From positions 1 through 64,000 of the forward strand of contig NZ_LJSI01000020.1 in NCBI RefSeq assembly GCF_001305295.1: 64,000 nucleotides of DNA, given 5' to 3'. Below the pieces are notes generated by a model, which made no database searches, was not told where the DNA came from, and saw nothing but the letters and a program-made list of their open reading frames with translations. A program made the position numbers and the translations under genes. Below are positions 57,099 through 64,000 of the stretch, piece by piece; the stretch's first letter is position 1; each line of letters opens with the position of its first letter. The DNA is from Neptunomonas antarctica. GTDB taxonomy: Bacteria; Pseudomonadota; Gammaproteobacteria; Pseudomonadales; Balneatricaceae.

Positions 57099-58489
57099 TG
57101 ATGGACGTCAATGAAATTATGGTCATTGCGATGTTCTTATCTTTCATCGCTCTATTATTTACCGGTATTCCTGTTGCCTGGGTGTTGGCCGGCGTAGGAA
57201 TTATTTTTGCTTTTATCGGTCAGTTCGCCGATGTTTACCTGGATACGATGACCGGGTTGGATTACACCACTCTGGGCCTGGTGGTAAACCGTCTTTATAA
57301 GATCATGGATAACTGGATTCTGGTCGCATTACCTATGTTTATCTTCATGGGTATTATGCTGGATAAATCCGGCGTTGCTGAAGAACTGATGCACTCGATG
57401 CAAGAGCTGTTCGGCCGTGTTCGCGGTGGGCTTGCGGTAACCGTAACGGCTATCGGTATTATTCTTGCAGCCTCCACTGGTATTATCGGCGCATCCGTTG
57501 TGCTGTTGGCCGTGATGTCTTTGCCATCGATGACGAAACAGGGTTATTCAATGCCATTAGCATTGGGTACGATTGCCTCAGCCGGTACGTTGGGCATTTT
57601 GATTCCGCCCAGCATTATGCTGGTCATCATGGCTGATCAGCTGGGCTTATCGGTTGGTGATCTGTTTATGGGCGCGGTTATTCCTGGTTTGATGCTGGGC
57701 GCTATGTATATCGCTTACATTCTGATTTACGCCTATATAAAACCAAATGCTGCACCTGTGCCTGTGGATGCTAAACCGGTTAGCTGGCCTGTTGTGCTCA
57801 ACGTGTTGAAAGCGGTATTACCAACGTTATTCCTTATTTTTGTGGTGCTGGGTTCTATCTTTGCTGGCTTTGCCACACCGACAGAAGCCTCAGGCGTTGG
57901 CGCACTCGGCGCAACGTTACTGGCAGTGTATAATCGACGTTTCAGCATTCCTGTACTTAAAGAGGTCATGGGCGGCACGTTCAACACCACAGCCTATATT
58001 TTCGCCATCTTTATTGGTGCGACTTGTTTTGCACTGGTGTTACGTGAATTGGGCGGTGATGAACTGATCGAGTCGTTCCTGACAGGTCTGCCTTTTGGCC
58101 CGTACGGTATTGTCTTCTTTATTCTTGGCGTGATTTTCTTACTCGGCTTCTTCCTCGATTGGATAGAGATCACTTTGATCATCCTGCCTCTGTTGGCGCC
58201 GGTTATATCCGCACTGGGATTAGATATCGACGGCTATGGGGTGGTAGATAACCCAGAACTGGTGTGGTTTGTAATGTTAGTGGCGATGGCATTACAGACG
58301 TCGTTCCTGACACCGCCGGTAGGCTTTGCACTCTTCTATCTGAAAGGTGTTTGTCCGCCAAATGTTAAGCTGTCTGATATTTACAAAGGTGTTATTCCTT
58401 TTATCGGCCTGCAATTAATCGCTTTGTTTATTCTGGTTTTTTGGCCGCAGCTGGTGCTTTGGCTTCCTGCCGTCGCTTACGCCAAATAA
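57095..58489 (+). CDS. dctM: TRAP transporter large membrane subunit (DctM type), system 2
   Basis: A 464-residue transport channel with the same signature segments as the system 1 subunit: ALPMFIFMGIMLDKSG, ASTGIIGASVVLLAVMSLP, GTLGILIPPSIMLVIMADQ and QTSFLTPPVGFALFYLKGV. It carries about 12 extra residues (DIDGYGVVDNPE) before the last helices. Three consecutive ATG codons stand at the start; the third (57101) has the best-spaced GGAG. Confidence 0.93.
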   Translation: MMMDVNEIMVIAMFLSFIALLFTGIPVAWVLAGVGIIFAFIGQFADVYLDTMTGLDYTTLGLVVNRLYKIMDNWILVALPMFIFMGIMLDKSGVAEELMHSMQELFGRVRGGLAVTVTAIGIILAASTGIIGASVVLLAVMSLPSMTKQGYSMPLALGTIASAGTLGILIPPSIMLVIMADQLGLSVGDLFMGAVIPGLMLGAMYIAYILIYAYIKPNAAPVPVDAKPVSWPVVLNVLKAVLPTLFLIFVVLGSIFAGFATPTEASGVGALGATLLAVYNRRFSIPVLKEVMGGTFNTTAYIFAIFIGATCFALVLRELGGDELIESFLTGLPFGPYGIVFFILGVIFLLGFFLDWIEITLIILPLLAPVISALGLDIDGYGVVDNPELVWFVMLVAMALQTSFLTPPVGFALFYLKGVCPPNVKLSDIYKGVIPFIGLQLIALFILVFWPQLVLWLPAVAYAK

Positions 58490-58527
58490 TTCAGAACAAA
58501 ACATAAAGAAAAAGTAAATCGCGTTAC

Positions 58528-58558
58528 CCGTGGTATCCCTGTTGATACCACGGTTTTA
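58528..58558 (+). terminator. Hairpin between dctM and the D-lactate dehydrogenase gene
   Basis: CCGTGGTATC (58528-58537) and GATACCACGG (58544-58553) make a perfect 10-bp stem with a 6-base loop, followed by TTTTAAA. It may end or attenuate the TRAP-2 transcript before the dehydrogenase. Confidence 0.7.
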
Positions 58559-58660
58559 AACGCGGCTTTAATAATAGTTCCAAGCCCGATTTCAAACGAT
58601 GCTCTATCATCTGAGCTAGCCTCACTTAACAAGCGTCCACGCAGGTGGCCAGTGAATAAT

Positions 58661-61546
58661 ATGAAACAGACACATCGTGATTTTCTCACCGAGCTTCAGA
58701 CATTTATTCCTGAAGAACGCTTAATAACGGATGCTTTACGCACTCTGGCGTATGGAACAGATGCGAGTTTTTACCGCCTGATTCCACAGATAGTGGTCAG
58801 AGCTGAAAGTGAAAGTGAAATTGCCAGCGTTGTTAAATTAGCGAATAAAATGCTGGTTCCTATTACCTTTCGTGCCGCAGGAACCAGTCTCTCCGGGCAA
58901 GCAATAACTGACTCAGTATTAATCCAGTTAGGCGATGGCTGGAAAGGCTATCAGATCAATAAAGACGCCACAGAAATCAGCTTGCAACCCGGTGTTATTG
59001 GTGGCCAGGCAAATAGTTATCTGGCACCGTTTAATAAAAAAATTGGCCCTGACCCTGCGTCGATTAATGCGGCCATGATTGGTGGTATTGCTGCTAACAA
59101 TGCTAGTGGTATGTGTTGTGGTACGGCGCAGAACAGTTACCGCACGTTAAAAAGCATGAAATTGATCTTAGCAGACGGCACACTGGTCGATACCGGCAAT
59201 CCTGATTCTGTGACTCAGTTTAAGCAATCCCATAAAATGTTATTGGATTCTTTAGATGCGCTAGGCCAGCAAACACGCGCGAATGACACGCTACGTGAGC
59301 GTATCCTGCATAAATACCGCCTGAAAAACACTACCGGTTATGCGCTTAATTCACTGGTAGATTACACTGATCCTATCGATATTCTGCAACATTTAATGAT
59401 TGGTTCAGAAGGCACACTCGGCTTTATGTCCGAGATTACCTATCAAACCGTTGATGAACACCCCAACAAAGCCTCTGCTCTGATCTTTTTTGACAACGTA
59501 CGCACCACCTGCGATGCCGTTGCGATTCTGAAGAAAACCCCGGTCTCTGCGGTAGAGTTGATGGACCGTGCCGGTTTGCGTTCGGTAGAAGACAAGCCCA
59601 GTTTGCCGGATTTTATTCGCGAACTGCCCGAACATGCTGCCGCATTATTAGTTGAAACACGTGCGGCTGACCCCGCTACGCTGGCCATGCAAGTTGAGGC
59701 CATTAAAGCCTCCATTAGTCATCTTGAAACCATTCAGCCGTGCGAGTTTACGACGGACCCTGAAGAATACGCCAAATACTGGGCTATTCGTAAAGGCTTG
59801 TTTCCTGCCGTGGGTGCCGTGCGCTTAACCGGCACCACCGTGATTATCGAAGATGTGGCATTTCCGGTAGAACAACTGGCTGATGCGGTACATGACTTAC
59901 ACCAGTTATTTGATAAATGGCATTACAACGAAGCCTTAATCTTTGGGCATGCGCTTGAAGGTAATTTACATTTTGTTTTCACTCAGGCGTTCGACACGCA
60001 AGAGGAGATCGACCGCTACGATGGCCTGATGGTGGATGTTGCTAATATGGTTGTCGGCACGTATGACGGTTCATTAAAAGCAGAGCACGGCACGGGCCGT
60101 AATATGGCACCGTTTGTTGAGTTGGAATGGGGCAAAGAAGCGTACGCGTTGATGTGGGAACTTAAAGAGTTGCTTGATCCGCAGCATATTTTAAATCCCG
60201 GTGTTGTGCTAAACAAAAACAGCCATGTGCATCTTGAAAACTTCAAAATTTTACCGGCTGCTGATCCGCTGGTCGATAAGTGTATTGAGTGTGGTTTTTG
60301 CGAACCTACCTGTCCATCACGCGCACTGACATTAACACCACGTCAGCGGATTGTTATCTGGCGCGAAATTGCCCGGCTGGAATCGATTAGTAACGGCCCG
60401 AATGCCGATCCTGAGCGCTTGGCAGAACTGCGGAAAGAATACCAATACCAAGGCACCGATACCTGTGCTGCCTGCGGCTTATGCTCAACAACCTGTCCGG
60501 TTGGTATTAATACTGGCGACCTGACACGTTCTATTCGTAATAAGAATAATGAGAAACGCACCAAGATGGCACAATGGTTGGCCGACCACTACGGCACGTT
60601 GGCTAAGGCCAGCCGTGTAACTTTTGCTGCCGCCGATGTCACTCACGGTTTACTCGGCACCAAAGCGATGACGGCCATTACGGGCACTGCACGTAAGCTC
60701 TCTGGTGGGCTGATTCAGCAATGGACACCGTCAATGCCTACGGGTGCGCCAAAAATCAAACCAAAACCTTTGGACGCGTCCAGTACGGCACCCAAAGTTG
60801 TTTATCTGCCCAGCTGTGCCAGCCGTACGATGGGCCCCGCACGTGGCGATGAAGACCAAACATCATTAGCGGATAAAACAGAAGCACTGTTACGTAAAGC
60901 CGGTTATCAGGTAATTTATCCACCCAATCTTGATAATCTTTGCTGCGGTATGCCGTTCCAATCGAAAGGTATGTTTACTGCTGCCGACTCTAAATCAGCT
61001 GAAATTGAAAAGATATTGCTTGAGATCACAGAAAACGGAACACTTCCTGTGTATTCTGACACCAGCCCTTGCAGCCTGCTACTAAAGGATAAATTAGACC
61101 CGCGTATCAAGTTATACGACACGGTCGATTTTATCGATGAGTTCCTGATGGATCGTTTGCTATTTACTGCCGGAACCGAACCGGTCGCCCTGCATATTAC
61201 CTGCAGCGCTACCCGCATGGGACAGGCGCCAAAACTTAAACGTATTATGTCAGCGTGCTCAACACAGGTAGTTATTCCTGACCAAATTACCTGCTGTGGC
61301 TTCGCCGGCGACAAAGGCTTCTCAACCCCGGAATTGAATGCATCAGCACTACGTACATTGAAAGATGCCGTACAAAGTTGTGATGCTGGCTATTCAACCA
61401 GTCGCACCTGCGAAATTGGTTTAAGCCATCATAGTGGGATCGATTACAAATCAATCATCTATCTCGTCGATCGCTGTACCCAGCCAAAGCTGAGTCAGGT
61501 AGCATCGACTGAAGAAAATAGCCGCATTCAGACGCAAAAAGTCTGA
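58661..61546 (+). CDS. FAD/Fe-S D-lactate dehydrogenase (Dld-II type)
   Basis: A respiratory flavoenzyme of 961 residues. The FAD-binding PCMH domain (RAAGTSLSGQAITDSVL, then GGIAANNASGMCCGT) and the FAD-oxidase C-terminal domain (EHGTGRNMAPFVE) come first. Two ferredoxin-type motifs follow, CIECGFCEPTCP (about 541) and CAACGLCSTTCPVG (about 601). Two CCG domains close the protein, with CCGMPFQSKG and CCGFAGDKGF. This is the architecture of Shewanella Dld-II and its Pseudomonas counterpart, which oxidise D-lactate to pyruvate at the quinone level. The ATG at 58661 is preferred; a GTG at 58652 is an alternative. Confidence 0.88.
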   Translation: MKQTHRDFLTELQTFIPEERLITDALRTLAYGTDASFYRLIPQIVVRAESESEIASVVKLANKMLVPITFRAAGTSLSGQAITDSVLIQLGDGWKGYQINKDATEISLQPGVIGGQANSYLAPFNKKIGPDPASINAAMIGGIAANNASGMCCGTAQNSYRTLKSMKLILADGTLVDTGNPDSVTQFKQSHKMLLDSLDALGQQTRANDTLRERILHKYRLKNTTGYALNSLVDYTDPIDILQHLMIGSEGTLGFMSEITYQTVDEHPNKASALIFFDNVRTTCDAVAILKKTPVSAVELMDRAGLRSVEDKPSLPDFIRELPEHAAALLVETRAADPATLAMQVEAIKASISHLETIQPCEFTTDPEEYAKYWAIRKGLFPAVGAVRLTGTTVIIEDVAFPVEQLADAVHDLHQLFDKWHYNEALIFGHALEGNLHFVFTQAFDTQEEIDRYDGLMVDVANMVVGTYDGSLKAEHGTGRNMAPFVELEWGKEAYALMWELKELLDPQHILNPGVVLNKNSHVHLENFKILPAADPLVDKCIECGFCEPTCPSRALTLTPRQRIVIWREIARLESISNGPNADPERLAELRKEYQYQGTDTCAACGLCSTTCPVGINTGDLTRSIRNKNNEKRTKMAQWLADHYGTLAKASRVTFAAADVTHGLLGTKAMTAITGTARKLSGGLIQQWTPSMPTGAPKIKPKPLDASSTAPKVVYLPSCASRTMGPARGDEDQTSLADKTEALLRKAGYQVIYPPNLDNLCCGMPFQSKGMFTAADSKSAEIEKILLEITENGTLPVYSDTSPCSLLLKDKLDPRIKLYDTVDFIDEFLMDRLLFTAGTEPVALHITCSATRMGQAPKLKRIMSACSTQVVIPDQITCCGFAGDKGFSTPELNASALRTLKDAVQSCDAGYSTSRTCEIGLSHHSGIDYKSIIYLVDRCTQPKLSQVASTEENSRIQTQKV

Positions 61547-61582
61547 ACGGATACCTAAACAGTGCATTGTGAGGATTACATC

Positions 61583-62071
61583 ATGGCTTTACCTGAAATC
61601 AATACCATTCTCTATACCACCTCTCTTGGTAAGCATATGCGCCCGGTGTTTCGCCACACCGTAAAACTTGCGCAGGCGCTGAAAGCAAAAATTGTTATCC
61701 TGCACGTGGTTGAACCGATTGGTGAAATGGGGTCTGCGCTGATTAAAAATTATGTCTCTGATGATCTTATAAAAAAGATGCACGATGAAGGTATTAATGA
61801 GATTCATCAGCAGATGCACGCACGTATTGAAAAATTCTACGAGGACGAACTCGACAACCTTTCCGAAAAAGTAGACCTGGATATCGAATACGCGCTTGTT
61901 GAGGGTAACCATATCGATTCCATTCTCAAAGAAGCGATAGACCGTAACGTGCATATGATTGTTATGGGTGCAGAAAACACCTTCGGCCACCATAGCCATA
62001 CGACTCAGAAAGTAGTTAAGCATGCTAAGGTTCCGGTGGTGGTTGTTCCAACGGGCAAACAGTACGACTAA
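61583..62071 (+). CDS. Universal stress protein (UspA family)
   Basis: A single-domain Usp of 162 residues from the ATG at 61583, with GAGG upstream. It has the N-terminal ILYTTSLGKHMRPVFRHTVKLAQALKAKIVILHVVEP and the C-terminal HMIVMGAENTF...VVKHAKVPVVVVP core. The usual ATP-binding glycine run is modified (GAENTFGHHSHT), so nucleotide binding is uncertain. It is 36 bases after the D-lactate dehydrogenase gene. Confidence 0.88.
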   Translation: MALPEINTILYTTSLGKHMRPVFRHTVKLAQALKAKIVILHVVEPIGEMGSALIKNYVSDDLIKKMHDEGINEIHQQMHARIEKFYEDELDNLSEKVDLDIEYALVEGNHIDSILKEAIDRNVHMIVMGAENTFGHHSHTTQKVVKHAKVPVVVVPTGKQYD

Positions 62072-62119
62072 TCATCAGCTAAACACTCTACCGATTAGCA
62101 TCACTTATTGAGTATATGT

Positions 62120-63013
62120 ATGGATAGCACCACGCTGGCACTATTGGAAAAGATTTTTCTAACCGTTTTTCCTCTGGTCGCTATTGTCAGTGTGGGCTTT
62201 TTTTATGCCCGCAAACGTCATACGGATATGACGACCGCTAATACCATTAATATTGATATATTTGTGCCCGCCCTGATCTTTTCGGTGCTATCTGCCAAAT
62301 CTTTCGACTTACCGCAGTTCCAGATGCTGGCCGTGGGGGCTGCTATTATCGTTCTGGGTTCCGGTCTGTTATTACTGCCTGTCTGCAAACTGCTTAAGGT
62401 TAGCCCCAAAACTTTCTTGCCGCCGATGATGTTCAATAACAGCGGGAATCTGGGGTTGCCTTTAGCGGTGCTGGCGTTTGGTGAGCACGCATTACCCGCC
62501 GCGGTAGTGCTTTTTCTGGTTGAGAATCTGCTGCATTTTACGGTCGGTTTATATATTCTTGACCATAAAACTAACCCTATCAACGTACTGAAAATGCCTA
62601 TGATTCTGGCCACTATTGCCGGCTTAATCTGGAGCACTTTTGATCTTCACCTACCCGTTGCTGCCGCGACTTTCATTGAAATGCTCGGACAGATTTCCAT
62701 TCCACTAATGCTATTCGCATTGGGTGTGCGAATGACAAGCGTAGATCTGACTCATTGGAAAATAGGTCTCTGGGGGGCCATTCTATGCCCACTTAGTGGA
62801 CTTGCTATCGCTTTAGCAATTCAACCATTATTGCAGCTTGAGCCACTGCACTTTACCTATCTTGTACTGTTTGGGGCACTCCCACCTGCCGTATTAAATT
62901 ACATGGTATCCGAACGTTATCAGCAGGAACCCCATCAAGTTGCCTCTATTGTCTTACTGGGCAATATCGGCAGCCTGATTATCATTCCGGCCACGCTATT
63001 TTTTATTCTTTAG
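62120..63013 (+). CDS. AEC family permease
   Basis: A membrane protein of 297 residues with about ten hydrophobic segments and the auxin-efflux-carrier family motifs NIDIFVPALIFSVLSAKSF, MFNNSGNLGLPLAVLAFGEHALPAAVVLF and GALPPAVLNYMVSERYQ. Family members move small organic acids such as malate or malonate. Its place at the end of the lactate region suggests carboxylate traffic; substrate is not shown. The TTG at 62108 is a weaker start. Confidence 0.87.
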   Translation: MDSTTLALLEKIFLTVFPLVAIVSVGFFYARKRHTDMTTANTINIDIFVPALIFSVLSAKSFDLPQFQMLAVGAAIIVLGSGLLLLPVCKLLKVSPKTFLPPMMFNNSGNLGLPLAVLAFGEHALPAAVVLFLVENLLHFTVGLYILDHKTNPINVLKMPMILATIAGLIWSTFDLHLPVAAATFIEMLGQISIPLMLFALGVRMTSVDLTHWKIGLWGAILCPLSGLAIALAIQPLLQLEPLHFTYLVLFGALPPAVLNYMVSERYQQEPHQVASIVLLGNIGSLIIIPATLFFIL

Positions 63014-63032
63014 GCTTAGATAAGAACCCGAA

Positions 63033-63743
63033 TCAAATAAAAGGCGCGATCTCTTTTTCTATTGCTTGCAGCGCCGCTAAAGGATTGCTTACCTGAGTGA
63101 TCGGACGACCAATAACGAGATAAGTACTGCCTGCCTGAATCGCTTCAGAAGGTGTCATAATCCGCCGCTGATCGCCTGTCACACTGTCAGACGGACGAAT
63201 ACCTGGAGTAACCAGACTAAACCCACTGGAAACAACCTCTCGCAATGGCATCACTTCATGCGCGGAGCAGACGACTCCATCTAAACCACAGGACTCTGTT
63301 AACACGGCTAATCGCTTGACGTGATCAAGTGGGTCAATATCCAGACCGACTTCTTTAAGGTCTTCACGCTCCATACTGGTTAACACGGTAACTGCAATCA
63401 GCAAGGTGCTGTTATTGCGTACCTGATCCAGTTCATTGCGGGCCGCTTCCATCATGCGGCGCCCCCCACAGGCATGCACATTCACCATCCACACACCCAG
63501 CTCTCCTGCTGCACGTACCGCTTTAGCCGTTGTGTTTGGGATATCATGGAATTTCAGGTCAAGAAAAACATCAAATCCTTTATGCTGCAGCTGTTCGACT
63601 ACCGTCGGGCCACCTCTTGTAAACAGCTCTTTACCCACCTTCAACCGACACTGCGCCGGGTCAAGCTGATCAGCCATCATGACGGCTTGCTCTACCGTTG
63701 GGTAATCCAGTGCGACGATGATACGCTTTTTATCTGCATTCAC
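63033..63743 (-). CDS. pyrF: Orotidine 5'-phosphate decarboxylase
   Basis: The last step of UMP synthesis. The 236 residues contain [18 protein letters not shown], the catalytic charge network [10 protein letters not shown] and the phosphate-binding VTPGIRPS. It is convergent with the AEC permease gene and follows lapB by 30 bases, as in E. coli. Confidence 0.97.
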   Translation of the reverse strand: MNADKKRIIVALDYPTVEQAVMMADQLDPAQCRLKVGKELFTRGGPTVVEQLQHKGFDVFLDLKFHDIPNTTAKAVRAAGELGVWMVNVHACGGRRMMEAARNELDQVRNNSTLLIAVTVLTSMEREDLKEVGLDIDPLDHVKRLAVLTESCGLDGVVCSAHEVMPLREVVSSGFSLVTPGIRPSDSVTGDQRRIMTPSEAIQAGSTYLVIGRPITQVSNPLAALQAIEKEIAPFI

Positions 63744-63773
63744 TTTAATCTACTCTCTATCGCTTTATACTGA

Positions 63774-64000
63774 TTATTCACCTTCCAAGCCCTGAATAGG
63801 TTTGGTAGTACCCCATGTTTTACAGGATGGACATTGCCATACCAATGTTCGCCCGGAAAATCCGCACTGCTGGCAGAGATAACGGGGTTTATTCGTTTCA
63901 AGCGTGCCGATAAGGCTACGTAAGGTTTTCAAACTATCTTTGGCATTTTCACTTCCATGTTCGATATGCATCGCTATTAAGCGATTAAACCCTTTAATAG
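63774..64000 (-). CDS. lapB: LPS assembly protein LapB (YciM), C-terminal fragment (cut by window edge)
   Basis: The last 75 codons of LapB, a membrane-anchored TPR protein that recruits FtsH to LpxC. The visible part is the rubredoxin-like metal domain with four cysteines (CQQCGFSGRTLVWQCPSCKTW) and the ending TTKPIQGLEGE, matching the known LapB C-terminus. The reading frame stays open through position 64000, so the ATG at 63971 is internal rather than the start. Confidence 0.93.
   Translation of the reverse strand, partial: IKGFNRLIAMHIEHGSENAKDSLKTLRSLIGTLETNKPRYLCQQCGFSGRTLVWQCPSCKTWGTTKPIQGLEGE

Overview
The window is a chromosomal stretch of a gammaproteobacterium, most likely a marine or otherwise heterotrophic relative of the Oceanospirillales/Pseudomonadales. 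The evidence is a complete E. coli-type division and cell wall (dcw) cluster, the rsmI-lpoA-yraN-diaA-dolP block, petABC next to sspAB, rpsI-rplM-zapE, aceEF with a PdhR regulator, and the pyrF-lapB pair. Base composition is moderate throughout. I see no tRNA, no CRISPR array, no insertion sequence and no prophage. The genus is not determined.

Layout. (1) Positions 1-14812, minus strand: mraZ-rsmH-ftsL-ftsI-murE-murF-mraY-murD-ftsW-murG-murC-ddlB-ftsQ-ftsA (ftsA cut by the window edge), with start and stop codons mostly overlapping and a promoter carrying MraZ-type repeats. (2) 15248-21120: RNase P RNA, rsmI, then lpoA-yraN-diaA-dolP on the plus strand and sspA-sspB on the minus strand. (3) 21216-26295: cytochrome bc1 (petABC), ribosomal proteins S9 and L13, and the ATPase ZapE. 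(4) 26394-34737: an lrgAB pair, then an IclR regulator and a TRAP transporter operon (dctPQM) that ends in an iron-type alcohol dehydrogenase and a CoA-acylating semialdehyde dehydrogenase. (5) 34849-48897: a GDT1-type cation exporter followed by a sugar-nucleotide region (galU, pgi, a decayed UDP-glucose dehydrogenase paralogue, galE, manC, ugd, wecC, wecB) with a VanZ-like protein and a beta-CASP ribonuclease-type hydrolase. No glycosyltransferase is present. (6) 49242-63013: pyruvate dehydrogenase aceE-aceF, pdhR, a second TRAP transporter, a large FAD/Fe-S D-lactate dehydrogenase, a universal stress protein and an AEC permease. (7) 63033-64000: pyrF and the C-terminal end of lapB.

How the parts work together. 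Regions 4 and 6 look like two related small-carboxylate uptake and oxidation modules. The second is very probably lactate uptake and oxidation to pyruvate. It lies beside the pyruvate dehydrogenase genes, and two perfect PdhR/LldR-type operators (ATTGGT-N3-ACCAAT) sit in the divergent control region. The first couples a paralogous TRAP system to an alcohol dehydrogenase and semialdehyde dehydrogenase pair of the type known for 3-hydroxypropionate oxidation. A 17-bp motif in inverted copies brackets its predicted promoter. Both TRAP operons have a hairpin between the binding-protein gene and the membrane-subunit genes.

The most unusual gene is at 38438-39706. It is a full-length relative of UDP-glucose 6-dehydrogenase that has lost the catalytic cysteine and the dinucleotide-binding glycine motif, yet remains an intact ORF translationally coupled to pgi. 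An authentic ugd lies 5 kb away. A 459-bp ORF-free interval with three successive inverted repeats (41487-41945) and a long leader with an intrinsic terminator in front of the GDT1-type exporter are the other unexplained structures.
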